NCBI GenBank assembly: GCA_025617745.1
Contig: CM046870.1
Span: 3,849,285-3,913,284, forward strand
Direction: 5' to 3'
Length of the DNA: 64,000 bases
Source: Heliocidaris erythrogramma
Lineage: Eukaryota; Echinodermata; Echinoidea; Camarodonta; Echinometridae
The notes below the pieces were generated by a model. The model did not search any database. It was not told where the DNA came from and saw nothing but the letters and a program-made list of their open reading frames with translations. The first letter of the stretch is position 1. Each line of letters starts with the position of its first letter. Positions 10,480-21,304 of this stretch are shown piece by piece. Both the position numbers and the translations under genes were made by a program.

Positions 10480-10730
10480 CTGCAAATAAAGCATACAAAT
10501 AAAATGGGAAAGTAGCTAATTTCACAACTTACGGTGTGATTGATGAATCGGCAATTCAACTAAAAGTAGTAACCTGTCAATCCGATAAGTGGTGCAATGG
10601 CGGGGTTGCATACCCATAAGTACACAGTCTAATAAGTAAATGTACCCCAATTACATTTTCAACTAAAAAAACACCTGGAAATGTGATAACCTATTACTTT
10701 TTAACCATCGTGTCAACCTTGCATACTTAC

Positions 10731-10866
10731 ATCTGTACGGTAACGTTTCCTGAATTGTCCATTACCGTTGGTGACGGCACTTCGAAGCTTGCTTGCTTAG
10801 TTCCCCTTTCAGCATATACGTAGATGTCGTATGGACAAGAATTGCTGAAGGAAGGCGGTTGTACAT
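10731..10866 (-). CDS. Host exon: N-terminal half of an HYR module
   Basis: Enters in phase 1 and leaves in phase 2 at donor GTAAGT. Encodes VQPPSFSNSCPYDIYVYAER, the PPxFxxxCP start of an HYR module with its first cysteine. The pyrimidine tract before the acceptor is weak (CTGTCCAAAAG), but frame and module content support it. 136 nt. Confidence 0.82.
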
Positions 10867-10980
10867 CTTTTGGACAGAATTTAAATAATACAAATATTTG
10901 ATTTTCCAAAATTAGGGTAAACCATAATGTTCTTGCATAACTGTATGTTGTAGCAATTTACCAGGGTCAATATCCTGTTA

Positions 10981-11199
10981 CTATATTACACGCACAAAGC
11001 AGAAACCATAATTCCCAAGTTCGGGCTCAATGAGATAAACGGTTGTTTTATTTGTCACAAGAGAGTCTTGCGGGTAAACTTTAACATTTGTGACGGACAG
11101 CGGACGACGGATGACAGGCAGATGCCATTTGGATCCCTTAGTCTCGATTCCACCTTCGCTGGGTAAGGCAAAAATGACCTTGCGAAGAGAATCAGACAT
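10981..11199 (-). pseudogene. Possible decayed HYR module exon
   Basis: The frame reads DSLRKVIFALPSEGG, then SKWHLP and TTVYLIEPELGNYGFCF, which fits a complete HYR module. However, stop codons sit at both edges of the frame, and the only usable splice sites are phase 0, which does not match the phase-1 neighbours (11336-11533 and 10731-10866). It is most simply a dead or skipped HYR exon. Confidence 0.4.
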
Positions 11200-11335
11200 T
11201 CAATTATTTGCCGTTTCATATAATAATATGACATAGTTTAGTGGATTTCAGAGTGTCATGACAGTGAAATAACTAAAGTAATATTGATAAACCTATAATG
11301 ACTTTATTGAATGTGCTAACTCATTAAGCACGAAC

Positions 11336-11533
11336 CTAGACAAGTCACAGGATTCGGGCTGGTCCACACGCCCTCTTTAGTGCATCTTTTCTCATTAGGT
11401 CCGTTTTGCAGGTACCCAGTGTCGCAGAAGAAATAGCAGCTGGTGTCAATAGGAACAGTTCCCGGAGCAGTGCAAAGAGTTGGATAAACGTTACCATGTT
11501 CCAGCACGTCTTGAGAGGAACATGACGCGTCAA
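11336..11533 (-). CDS. Host exon: CCP/Sushi module
   Basis: Acceptor TTTGAAG, donor GTTCGT, phase 1-1, 198 nt. Six cysteines (SCSSQ, TLC, SCYFFC, KRC, VTC), a GY turn and a Trp before the last cysteine (GVWTSPNP). This is a complete single-exon CCP. Confidence 0.9.
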
Positions 11534-11662
11534 CTTCAAATAAAATCAAATCATGATTTACCCATGAAAATGCTAATGCCTACTGATACCTGGAGATAAA
11601 ACCACATTTATATATATAGCAACTAGTAGGATCAGCTGTTGGTTTGGCTTTATATACTTTAA

Positions 11663-12352
11663 AGGAGAATGAAACTCAACAAACATTCGCTGATAATCAT
11701 TTGGAAAATTGTCAGCCTGTTCAAAATATCTTGAAAATACTCCTATATTAGATATTATCCCATGGCGGCTGTCATTTTGAAAAACTGTGAGGTCATATTA
11801 ATACATGTCCATTTACCTCTACACAATGAATATGATGTTGCATAATGAATAGCTTTTGTAAAACTAAAGCCACCAATGCCAAATGGCAGCCATCTTGGTA
11901 CCCCCATTGTCTCGCACAGGTAATATCTAGGAGCAGTTGTAGGTTTTTTTTTACTTCTTTGAAGAATTGACAAACCTTTGTCTGACTAAGCAACAACTTG
12001 TGCCTGACAAATCCTGCTTAAGAAAAGAAACGGCTGAACCGAAATCTTGACAAAAATAGGTTATATGATAGGATAAAAGTATCAGTATTGAATGTACATG
12101 ACTACAAAAATGGTTTATTATGAGAAAATCCGGTGTCATGCAGGTGATCACGAGTGTCTTGTAACTGCTCTGACATTACTTTGTAAAGAAAATGGCAGCC
12201 CCCATGCATAATGTCTAGCAAGGAAACTGCAACTCTTTCAGACGCTGCTCTCTTTTTTAACTAATCAAATAGGAGTAGTTTCAAGATATTTGTAATAGGC
12301 TGACAATTATCTTCATGATTATAGGCTAATGTTCGTTGCCATTCATTCCCCT
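11663..12352. mobile_element. Kolobok-like TTAA MITE with about 100-bp inverted ends
   Basis: Left end AGGAGAATGAAACTCAAC, right end the reverse complement of AGGGGAATGAATGGCAAC. The two ends stay complementary for about 100 bp (ATAATCAT, AATTGTCAGCCTRTT, AAATATCTTGAAA, ACTCCTAT). Both sides are TTAA. 690 bp, no transposase, in the intron between two CCP exons. Confidence 0.8.
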
Positions 12353-12367
12353 TTAACGACCTCGCGA

Positions 12368-12504
12368 CAGGGGCGGATCCAGGATTTTGTAAGAGAGGGA
12401 AACCGGAGCCGGAAAAGTACACAATTAAGGAGGCAATTTTTATTGCGTACTAAAGGTATATGCCAGCTGGAATCGGCTGGGCCCCCCCCCCCGCCCCGTC
12501 CCTG
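12368..12504. mobile_element. hAT-like MITE, CAGGGGCGGATCCAGG left end
   Basis: Left end CAGGGGCGGATCCAGGA. A C-rich right end finishes in GTCCCTG. Flanks CGCGA and CACGA differ at one position, consistent with an eroded 5-bp target duplication. Confidence 0.6.
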
Positions 12505-12888
12505 CACGATAATGGTATATGAATACTATATAAACAACTGTAGTTGTTTTTTATATGATTTCAGCGGCTATTGACATAGACCTTTTATTATTAGAGATTG
12601 TAATCCTCTATTATGTTAATACACTGCACTGCCATGTTTTAAGCTTCCCTAACAAGTGATATCTAAGCATGAAGATGAAGAAGAGGGATGACCAATCTGG
12701 AAGCCTACTGCTTCTGGCTGCATAGCATTACCACCATGACGGATAATTATAATTATAGGGGGATATGATAATTATAGTTTGCATAGTAATTTGAACGTTG
12801 CGTTCAGAAAACCAAAAGATCCGAATGCTATTAAGCCAAGCATCCTACATGATTTAAACTACTTGATACAACATATTTATGAAATTAC

Positions 12889-13077
12889 CACTGCAATTCA
12901 ACATCCTGCCATCGAAAAATCCATTTCTCTGACAAGTCCTGCTGATCGACTGTGTACCGCCGGGTGCAGAGAAACCCTCTTCACACTGGAAGAGACACAG
13001 GTCACCAAACACGGCGGTTGATCCTGGACAGCGTGATACAACAACGTTCGTTGCCTCAGGAATCGCACATTCGATAA
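12889..13077 (-). CDS. Host exon: CCP/Sushi module
   Basis: Acceptor CCCCCACAG, donor GTAATT, phase 1-1, 189 nt. Six cysteines (IECAIPE, SRCPG, DLCLFQCEEGF, RTCQ, LNC). The usual Trp before the last cysteine is replaced by Phe (GFFDGRMLNC). Confidence 0.9.
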
Positions 13078-13337
13078 CTGTGGGGGAATGGTGATTTATT
13101 TGTTTCAAGTTTATTTCATGGATAGAATATGTGGTTGTAGTATCACGAAATTGTATTTTACAATTTTCATTTCTTATTGAATTTTTCTTACAAAATATAT
13201 TGAAATTGTCAACCACTACAAAATAGTATTTTTACAAGATGTTACACAAACTATATTTTTATTAGGCACTATCAAAGCTTCTGGGTAAATCAATGTCAAA
13301 CCGGGAGTGTCAAACATTGAAAAAAAAAAACCCTCAC

Positions 13338-13574
13338 TATTGCAGGTCGGTGTTGAATCACTCCACAATCCAGTCTCAGCATTACTGCTCGAACGATTGC
13401 ATGTGATCACAAATGTATCATCTTCAGGTATTTCGTTGGCCGACAGCATATATCCTGCGTCACATGACACCACACAGACTGAGCCATACACAGCCCCACC
13501 TTGACATGATCCTTTGCCTGACAGAAGTGTAACGTTTCCATGAGCAGGGGTGTACAGGGCGGTGCACCTTGTTA
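13338..13574 (-). CDS. Host exon: CCP/Sushi module
   Basis: Acceptor ATGACACAG, donor GTGAGG, phase 1-1, 237 nt, the longest CCP here. Six cysteines: TRCTALYTPAHG, GKGSCQ, GSVCVVSCDAGY, VITC and a final C after GLWSDSTPT. It lacks an internal Met near its start, so its first part can be missed in Met-to-stop searches. Confidence 0.9.
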
Positions 13575-13988
13575 CTGTGTCATGTTATTATCAGAGTGGG
13601 GAAAAAGTTCATTCTTTATCAAGTATATCACAAGGAACAAATGTAATCAAAGTAGCATACTTGCCATTAATGGAAATCAATGAAGTTGAATGATGAATTT
13701 TGACTTATCTTCCAATGGAAGTGAATTAAACGCAAGGAGTCATAAGATTTTACAGCAAATCATCACATGCAAAGATGAGTCCCAAAGTTCTCATGGTTCT
13801 TATCAAATAATTGCCATTGATTAGTCAGAATAATGGATACATTTCAGTGAGGAGATAATCTAAAAGTAATTTAGTCACTCTTTCTCCATTTTAAGGCTCT
13901 GTCCTGAATTGTTTGTTTTCTCAACGTCATGGTTCACGCTATCATGGTTATAGGAGGTACCAGACAGATGTATCAAAGACATTCGCAC

Positions 13989-14157
13989 CTTTTACGGTCA
14001 AGGAGAAGGAGACTATAGCCGAGTTATTAAATGTGTCCACGGCGCCGTATGTGAGTGTATATTGTCCTTCAGGCAATGTGACAGGTATCCCAGAGTTGAG
14101 CGGATCTGAGTTGATTGACTTCAACCCTGACGGTACTTGCATTCCTGCATCTGTAGC
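13989..14157 (-). CDS. Host exon: C-terminal half of a cysteine-less HYR module
   Basis: Acceptor AATACAG, donor GTGCGA. Enters in phase 0 and leaves in phase 1. Reads ATDAGMQVPSG, then YTLTYGAVDTFNNSAIVSF and SLTVKG. The cysteine normally in AxCxF is replaced (AIVSF). It pairs with 15783-15886, whose usual cysteine is also missing. Confidence 0.87.
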
Positions 14158-14164
14158 CTGTATT

Positions 14165-14733
14165 GTATTTAAAGAGTAATCCAAATAATTTGAGCTGTGT
14201 GAAAGCAGAACAAATCTGAGAAGCAAGTTGGTGGAAGTTCGAAGGAAATCAGACAAATAATAAGAAAGTTTAGAATGTTTGAAAGATTAGATCATTATAT
14301 ACAGTATGTGAATCTCAAATTGGCCATTTGGTATCAAAATAGTGACGTATTGAGGAAAAAAGCTTTCCCATTTATGTACATAAAGATCTGGTTTCGTTCA
14401 AACTCTTTTCAATCTGTTTCTCTGATTTGTTCTGCCTTCATTCAGATGACTAACATGTTATCAAAGTCTGATTTCCCTTTACCGCACATCCATATTCAAA
14501 TTGACTGGGGAAACATATAGCAGACTTCGTGTTAATACATCACTTTTTATGTACACCAGACAAAGAACTGCTCTGTTGAATATGTGAGAACAATCTGAGC
14601 AGCATTGCACCAATGGCTGAACAGAAATGTTCAGATAAATCTACATATCATACACCTATTGGCAGGTGGACATGATAGCTTTATTGAGCCTACATTCTTA
14701 TTTTCTCCAATGGTTCTAACTTCGCTCAAAAAA
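14165..14733. other. Intron stretch, nothing recognised
   Basis: No exon-like module or paired ends on either strand. Short open frames only. Confidence 0.45.
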
Positions 14734-14734
14734 C

Positions 14735-15660
14735 TACAGTACGTATAAATAAGTATACTCAACTTTGGTAGCTTCGTATACATTTTGTACATCATTCGTG
14801 ACATTGAAATGTATTTCATGGTACAGAGTAACTAATATTCTGTCCAACGATACCTTATTTCCATCTTTGCTGTTTCGGATGACAGAGAACCAAAGTTTAC
14901 AAAGAGAGAGACATGACTGTGTTACTTCAATCTAAAGTCCTTTTAAATATTACTTCTGATTCGTGCTTCAGTGATTTGTGTTAAGAGTCATTCATTGTGT
15001 CTAAACTTTCAGTGGGCCATAATTCAGCTCCTGTTAGCCAAATCCTAATTCAATTTGCCAAGCTTGCAACCTTTCGGTCTTATGATCATCTTGACATAAA
15101 ATCATCTGCATCATCTCACCTGCATAGGGCATTATCTGTAAAAGCACAGGATATCAACAGTTTACAAAACTTCAAAGACTAATGACAGGAAAGAAAAGAT
15201 TACATTGACAACTACCTAAACATTTAACAGCAGATTTTCATGATAAAGATGGCATCCCGTATAATATTTGCCCACTGTAAATGACTCGATGATGAAAGGC
15301 TTATCTTAATAAGGGATGCGGAGGAAGCCAAGTTTGTGTCATTATGACAAGAAGAGTATCATGAATTTTGCTTGCATAGTATTTAAAAAAAAAGTTTTGG
15401 CTAATGTTAGGCTTCTAAATACGCGTTAAATTTAGGGGAAAAATAGCAAATTTTTTTTCAACTGAAATGTATGATTACATAAATAGTTTTTGACATGCAC
15501 GCTTTGATTTAGCCGAAACTTGGTACAAGGGGATTTGGACACGATCCTTTAAAAACCCTAATGCTCGGTCATCTTTGGCAACAAAGTTATGAATAAGGTA
15601 TCAATGGACAGAATATGAGATACTCTTTACCATGAAATAATATGCAGGTCACAGAATATA
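14735..15660. mobile_element. Partial copy of a long-inverted-repeat mariner-like element
   Basis: The left end ACAGTACGTATAAATAAGTA leads into CTCAACTTTGGTAGCTTC and GATACCTTAT. The right part (15480-15660) holds the inverse of the same segment (rc GATACCTTATTCATAAC, then CCTTGTACCAAGTTTCGGC). The same order is seen at 33251-34833. The outer right end is missing or eroded. Confidence 0.55.
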
Positions 15661-15782
15661 TCAATATATGTATGAAGGTACGAATTGTATAGATGTTGAA
15701 AGTGTAATGAACTTAAACGAAATATCTATTGGTTACCTTACTATCCATTACTTCATTGAAATATATATACATATAAACTTAC

Positions 15783-15886
15783 AATAAGAGGTTCCCAATA
15801 GCTCCAAGGTACTCTTACTAAAATCTGACGAGCCTCGGCAAAAATAACACGATCTGGAGGTTGCTCAAGTGATGGAGGAATGTTAT
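15783..15886 (-). CDS. Host exon: N-terminal half of a cysteine-less HYR module
   Basis: Acceptor CTTTTAAAG, donor GTAAGT, enters in phase 1 and leaves in phase 0, 104 nt. Reads NIPPSLEQPPDRVIFAEAR then VRVPWSYWEP, matching the PPxF...VxWxxP start of HYR modules but without the first cysteine. No internal Met, so it is invisible to Met-to-stop searches. Confidence 0.82.
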
Positions 15887-15889
15887 CTT

Positions 15890-16980
15890 TAAAAGACAAA
15901 AAACAAGTTCATCCAAAATATACTTCTATGCTATCCATTCACTGACACAAACTTCATAAAAGTGTGTGACGCAAATTGCTTCAATAGTATTATAGTTTCA
16001 CCATTCCACATTGAGTAATTTCCATGGTTATCAATTACAGAAGCGAGTAGGCATCGGACAGCCATCTCCTTTCATCCCATTATCTTCCGTTCACAGATGG
16101 GCCAGGTTTTAAATCACTTATATCGATAACTGAATTAATAATTTAAAGGAAAAAAAAAACAGCAAAAACCCCCACAAAAAAGTCGTATAAAAAAGGCAGT
16201 GCCCATGTAAATTATTTCGAATATACATTTTGAAATTTTGACATTCATCTGTTAAAAATGTGGTTAGTCTTAAGCTCCTTGTGGCATCCTGGTCACCATA
16301 TATTCTGTCAGAAATCAATCTGATTCAACAACACATGTTCCAGTGGCAAATGCTCCCTCTGCGAGGGAGCAACGCGACCGGGCGTCAGATAATGTCTTTT
16401 TCTTTTTCACCCCTCCGAAATGAAATTTCTTGTTTTTTACCCTTAGAAAAAAAATCCAAGGTAATACAGAGACCTAGGAATAGATTTAAAAAAAATAACA
16501 TTCCTATTTATATTTTTCCTATTCCTATTTTTGGGCGCAAAATGAATGAAAACCCTGATGAAATATATTCCGAGGAATTTAGCTAGGCAATTGGAAGGCG
16601 AAGTTTGATTTTTTACCGATGTTCTACTTTGAAAGTGCTTTTTCTACAATTATATCCCATTTGGGGCGCAAAATTTAACAAGTTCCTGCCTTATGCTGGG
16701 GGGGGGGGGGGGGGGGGGGCAACAATGCAAATAGATTGAATTACTGGTTAACCCTTTTAACATATGCGCTAAAATTGGGGCGCGAAATAGCTAGATCCTG
16801 AACATATGCGAGGGAGAAAAGAAACTGAGCTTTAGAAAATTTTCGCATTACAAACCCTATAAAATACTATTTCTTACGCATTTTATAGTCCTTGACCGTG
16901 TTGACTCGGGCGCAAATAACCCTCAAACACCATACATTTTCTTGTATATCTTTCCCTTTTCTTTCTTTCTTTTGCGTTTT
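15890..16980. other. Intron stretch with G/C-rich repeat debris
   Basis: Contains a G homopolymer of about 20 (16699-16719) and several GGGGCGCAAA-type fragments, probably old transposon sequence. No exon seen. Confidence 0.45.
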
Positions 16981-16994
16981 TTGAGCCAAAGTGA

Positions 16995-17662
16995 AGTGCC
17001 GCCCGGGGCGCTATTTTTTTCTGTCAGGACTTGCGCCCCCGACGAGAAAGGGCAGTATTTGAGCGTCAAGAGGGGTGCCAATACAGTTTATTCCGTCAAA
17101 ACTATTCTGCAGGAATATTCATTAAAACACATTGTAGGGATAAAATAAAATGAGCTAACCAATCTCGCAGTTCTTTATGTGGCGCATTCGGATCCACGTT
17201 GTGCTTTTCATGGAGATATCCAGAGTTCCAGTCTCGTCAGGGTTAGGGGTTAGGGTTTTAATACGAATTTATCATTGACAACATTTTCTTTTGCTGACAT
17301 AAAAGTAAGGTGAACTTTGAGAAAATACAAGTCCAAAAGTTGTAGTCTCTCTCAAAGTCTTCAAAACGGGGCCTCTTGACCAGAGCCCTCCCTGCTCTTG
17401 ACCAGTGCCGTATATAGATAGAGTCTGGCCAACTCGGCTCCAGTTGGGTAACAACATGGCGCATATTCCTTTGTTGCAAGCTTACATAACAAATATACCC
17501 CATGTTGCTACCCAACTGAAACCGAGTTGGCCAGACTCTCTCTATATACGGCACTGCTCTTGACGCTCAAATACTGCCCTCTCTTGTCGGTGGCGCAAAT
17601 CGTAACATAAAAAAGACGCGCCCGGGGCACGTGCCCCTTCTGCCCCATCAGATACGCCACTG
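16995..17662. mobile_element. hAT-like element remnant with inverted arms, carrying a nested MITE
   Basis: The right end is the reverse complement of CAGTGGCGTATCTGATGGGG and stops at 17662, 43 bp from a CCP exon. An internal inverted pair (about 16999-17075 against 17567-17640) shares GAGGGCAGTATTTGAGCGTC on opposite strands. The left terminus is not clear. Confidence 0.5.
17403..17556. mobile_element. 154-bp hAT MITE with exact 8-bp target duplication
   Basis: Starts CAGTGCCGTATATAGATAGA and ends in its near-perfect reverse complement. The two halves fold through GGCCAACTCGG and CCAGTTGGGTA. Both sides carry CTCTTGAC (17395-17402 and 17557-17564). The 8-bp duplication and CAG ends fit hAT. 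It sits inside the older hAT-like remnant. Confidence 0.9.
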
Positions 17663-17704
17663 GTCGGATCAATAACAATCTTTTAGCGCTGTTGATTGCC
17701 TTAC

Positions 17705-17914
17705 CAACACAGACAAGATCGTTTCCATCCCACGTTCCTGCGAGAGTACAAATCCTGTACGGACTCTCCTGACCGGAGTACCCATCTATGCAGGCCATCC
17801 TGCAAACCGTGTTGTAGTCCTGTGGTTTTGAGACATCGGGTGTGTTCACACCACCTTTAGTACAGAAAGCAACATAGCTGAGCGTGTCGGTCACGAGTGG
17901 CGGGCACTGCACAG
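17705..17914 (-). CDS. Host exon: CCP/Sushi module
   Basis: Acceptor CATGTTTGCAG, donor GTAAGG, phase 1-1, 210 nt. Six cysteines (VQCPPL, VAFC, TVCRMACIDGY, RIC, LVC), with GTWDGNDLVC carrying the Trp before the last one. Confidence 0.9.
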
Positions 17915-17949
17915 CTGCAAACATGGAAAAGTAAAGGAATATTTTATCA

Positions 17950-18355
17950 ATAGACAGTAATGAATGTGTAATTTCCCACGTTCATGTTTGATAAAGTATA
18001 CACACTACCGCTCTAGCGGCATAATCCCGCCAGTCTTAGAACCATTAGAACATGTAGAGCTAATAGCGGTTAGATGACATGGTTGTCGTAGACAATATTT
18101 CTCCGACCGATTGATTAATAAAAACAAAACAAAGGTAGCGAGGGACAAATGAGGCGTTAAACACATTGTCCAAGGATATTAACAGAGCTTGGATAGAACC
18201 CATGATCTCTTATACAATAGTCAATAGCCTTGATATATCAACATATCAGAGTCCTCCTATATATCGCACATGTCATCAGGTCCCACCAAGAAGAACTGCA
18301 TGTTTCAGTGTCAGTTTATTGTTTCATATTTCATATTTTACAATGTTTTGATAAC
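17950..18355. other. Intron stretch, nothing recognised
   Basis: No module exon or paired ends. Confidence 0.4.
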
Positions 18356-18360
18356 ATAAA

Positions 18361-19004
18361 GACCCGCCGCCTCAAAACCTACAATAAGTCGCACGGACCA
18401 CAACGTAGCAAACAGCCCAAAATAGTAAATTTGCTTGGATCAGTCGATTTTCTGTTTTTGATAGAAATGGGTAGTTTTATTATCATTCTATCATGTCTCA
18501 AGTTTGTGAGTCGTAATTCAACTTAGAAATATGTTGGGGGGGGGGGGGATTTTAAAATGACTCCTTTTTTCACCTGTCGAGCTAATGAATGTTTGGAGAG
18601 CTTTTGTAATACTTTCATTCAATACCAAATTACTACTTTACCTCCAAAGATATTAAATTGCTTTTTGGAGTGAGTAATGAATAGGTCCTCCTGGAGCAGT
18701 GTGCCAAAATTCAGCCTAATCTGATAATCCCTTCATACCGGTTGCTATGGCCATTTGAATACCCAGTTTTACTTGGGCGCACACGGAGAGCGAAAGTGTT
18801 CCGAACTTAAATGGCCATTTTCTCTGAATAGGAGTTATTGATTGCTGGTTACATACTGATTATAAATGTGATATTTAAAGGTGTTATCATTGAGTAAACT
18901 AGGCAAGTGATATACCATTAGAAAGCTGAGAATCTCCACTTTCAGAAAATGTATAAAACAAAACATTTTTGGGCGACTTATTGTAGGTTTTGAGGCGTCG
19001 GGTC
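18361..19004. mobile_element. MITE with about 32-bp ends (GACCCGCCGCCTCAAAACC)
   Basis: Left GACCCGCCGCCTCAAAACC followed by TACAATAAGTCGC. The right end is the reverse complement with one change (GACCCGACGCC). About 355 bp of its interior recurs almost exactly at 22645-22998, and a diverged right half lies at about 42100-42397. No coding capacity. Confidence 0.72.
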
Positions 19005-19007
19005 ACA

Positions 19008-19097
19008 AATGGTACAAACAATATAAATGTTACAAACGATATAAATGGCACAAACAGATAAATTGTATAAACAAGATAAATGGTACAAACGAACACG
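19008..19097. repeat. Short tandem repeat, about 18-bp unit
   Basis: About five imperfect copies of ATAAATGGTACAAACRAT directly after the right end of the 18361-19004 element. Confidence 0.7.
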
Positions 19098-19410
19098 AAA
19101 TCTATTGCCAGAGAATATAAAAGAAGGTAAGACCCCATATCTATATTTGCATGCAGTATTAATTGAAAAAAACTGGGCTCAAAAGAAAAGTGAAATATGG
19201 AGGAGCCAAAGGAGAAAGCCGCGCTTGTGAGCTATGGGTTCCAAAGAGTAAGAAGATTTTAAATAGTATTTTAAAATAGTGGGAATGATAATACATAATA
19301 CAGCAAAATGAGTATATGGATAAAATCATTGTTTAGCAGTAATCGAATTCGCATTTAAAGAAATGGTATTGGATGTTATCGTCACTTTATCACAACAATA
19401 ATATCATTAC

Positions 19411-19745
19411 CAGGGGCGGATGCAGGATTTCAGAAAGGGTGGGGGAGCCCACATCTCAGAAACTTTTCTGACAAGCAAAAAAAAAACAACAAAAACCCAA
19501 TCATCGGTTTTTGCGGGGTCCAGTTAACTCCAAAAATCTCTGAAAAGCACCCCCCCCCCCCAAAAAAAAAAAAAAATAAATAAATAAAAAATAAGAAAAA
19601 AAACAAAAACAAAAAAACAAGGACACCACACACAATTATTTCTTAGTCTGTGAAAAATTCTCTGACCAGTAAAACAACAAAAGAAAACAGGGGGGGGGGC
19701 ACCATTTAAAAAAGGGAGCACAATATACACTTTTCTCTCTAAAGG
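19411..19745. mobile_element. hAT-like MITE fragment, CAGGGGCGGATGCAGG left end
   Basis: The left end matches the 9393/12368/62283 family. The interior is poly-C/G and poly-A rich. The right boundary is not resolved. Confidence 0.45.
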
Positions 19746-19749
19746 GGGG

Positions 19750-20540
19750 CAAAAAAATAAATAAATAAAGAATAAAAATAAAAAATCAGTAAATATTAAA
19801 AAGTAAATAAAAATAACATTTTTCTTAATTACATTTTCCGATGGCTTGACACAACGCCCTACATATAAAACAGCAACAATGTATTCACCCTAGGCATGCG
19901 AGTAACAGGATTATGATGTCACCATTGCGGTACTGTATATGAATAGACAATTATCGATAATTCTGCAGAAACAAAAAGGCCTCTCTGAGCACCCAGCGAC
20001 GGACCACCCCACCCCACGAGCCACTGCACCCCAGAACTCAGAACATTACACACAACACACAAACACACCCGCACGCATACGCACGCATGCTGCTTTTATG
20101 TCAGGCAAGCTACCCAATCCACCATGAACCAACTGAAGCGCAGCAACTCCCTGTATGCGAGTGCAATGACCCGTCCCCTGACACTAGGAGAAAAGGCATA
20201 CAATCATGATAAACTTTAGGAGTTGTGATACAAAACTGGAAAATGGCCTATTAAAAAGATTGACAGCACTACATGTCGGCTTCTGCCTTTGTAGCATAAC
20301 CATTTAGGAGAGGAAGTTTCAATTTACGTTTAAATATAAACAACGAGGCAGAAGCAGTTGTTTAGGTATACTCTCCGGCTTAAAGGGTTACTTAAATAAA
20401 AAAAAAATAATTGCCCATTTTTCGTAGGAAGGAGTCATCAGGAGCCAAAAAATATCTATCACAGACTTTTTTATGCATTCAGTCGTATTTCATAATCATT
20501 TGAAAAGTACATTTTTGCTGATTTACACAGTCATAATCCC
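19750..20540. other. Intron or intergenic stretch, nothing firm
   Basis: A-rich and CA-rich sequence. A segment around 19800-20100 resembles 52340-52610 (TTTTCCGATGGCTTGACACAACGCCCTACATA against TTACCGGTGGCTTAACGCAACGCGCTACATA, then GAGCACCCAGC), so both are copies of one old repeat. Confidence 0.45.
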
Positions 20541-20766
20541 CACCCCTAAAAGACCATCGAAGCGACATCGTGATCACGTGATCTGTGTGACGCACGAAAA
20601 GTAAAGGAAAATATTCCATCCACCTGTATACCGTGCATGCCCGCTGGCCTGGCAGGCCCAGCCCGGTAAGGTGCCGAGCGCGAGCACGATATTCACCGCA
20701 TCGACCATTTGCATATTTTCGTGTTCCTCACAATAACGTTGATTTGGGGACACAGTTTCATCAATA

Positions 20767-21012
20767 ATGCCGAATCGGTGTATAGTTGCAGGCTGTAGCA
20801 AGACCCCTAAAGAAGATGTAAGCCACCATCTTTTTCCTAAAGATGAAAATCTACGGAAATTGTGGGTTGCAAAGGTAAAGCTCACGCGGACAGAGTGGCA
20901 AGGGCCGGCCAAGTGAGCGAAGTACAACCTGCAGTGATCACTTTGTCGAAGATGATTTTGAGGATCCTGGTCTGTATTCCGAATCTGGCATGAAGAAAAG
21001 GATAAACTAGCT
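20767..21012 (+). pseudogene. THAP-type zinc-finger coding remnant
   Basis: From an ATG the frame reads MPNRCIVAGCSK, then HLFPKDENLRKLWVAKV and TEWQGPAK, the first half of a THAP (C2CH) DNA-binding domain with its CxxxxC pair and the FP turn. After a stop at 20914-20916 the remaining CSDHFVEDDFE and MKKR follow in another frame, so the domain is interrupted by a frameshift or missing intron boundary. CpG-rich DNA lies upstream (20540-20760). THAP domains occur in host regulators and in P-element-type transposases; which one is unclear. It lies in a host-gene intron on the opposite strand. Confidence 0.72.
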
Positions 21013-21099
21013 AAAAGATTCAGCTATTCCAACGATCAGACTAGGAGTCAAGTCTTCCAATCTGCTTTTCAACGACATCATCTCCAGCAGCTACAGCAG

Positions 21100-21232
21100 C
21101 TTCACCCGAAAATTCTCTCTCGTTCGTTTGCTAAGTGAAGAGCTAACGAACGAGAGACAGAATTTTCGGTCTACTTCACCCCTAACTCCAGGGAGCTCCA
21201 ACGCGTTGGAGCTCCCTGGAGTTACTTCACCC
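21100..21232. repeat. Two palindromes separated by three copies of CTTCACCC
   Basis: CTTCACCC occurs at 21100-21107, 21174-21181 and 21225-21232. Between the first two is a 66-bp hairpin (GAAAATTCT...AGAATTTTC with CGTTCGTT/AACGAACG). Between the last two is a perfect 42-bp palindrome (21183-21224, centre AACG/CGTT). The direct repeats are 8 bp, the size made by hAT and P-type transposition. Confidence 0.85.
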
Positions 21233-21304
21233 ACGGCCCCTTCACAAGGCCCCGGCGCGTATTCTGCAACGGGTTCAAACATAATATGGTCGAATTCCCT
21301 TTGC

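Noticed and set aside
17235-17260. TTAGGG-like telomere repeat
   Set aside because: Only two to three imperfect copies (GGTTAGGGGTTAGGGTT) in an intron; too short to mean a telomere.
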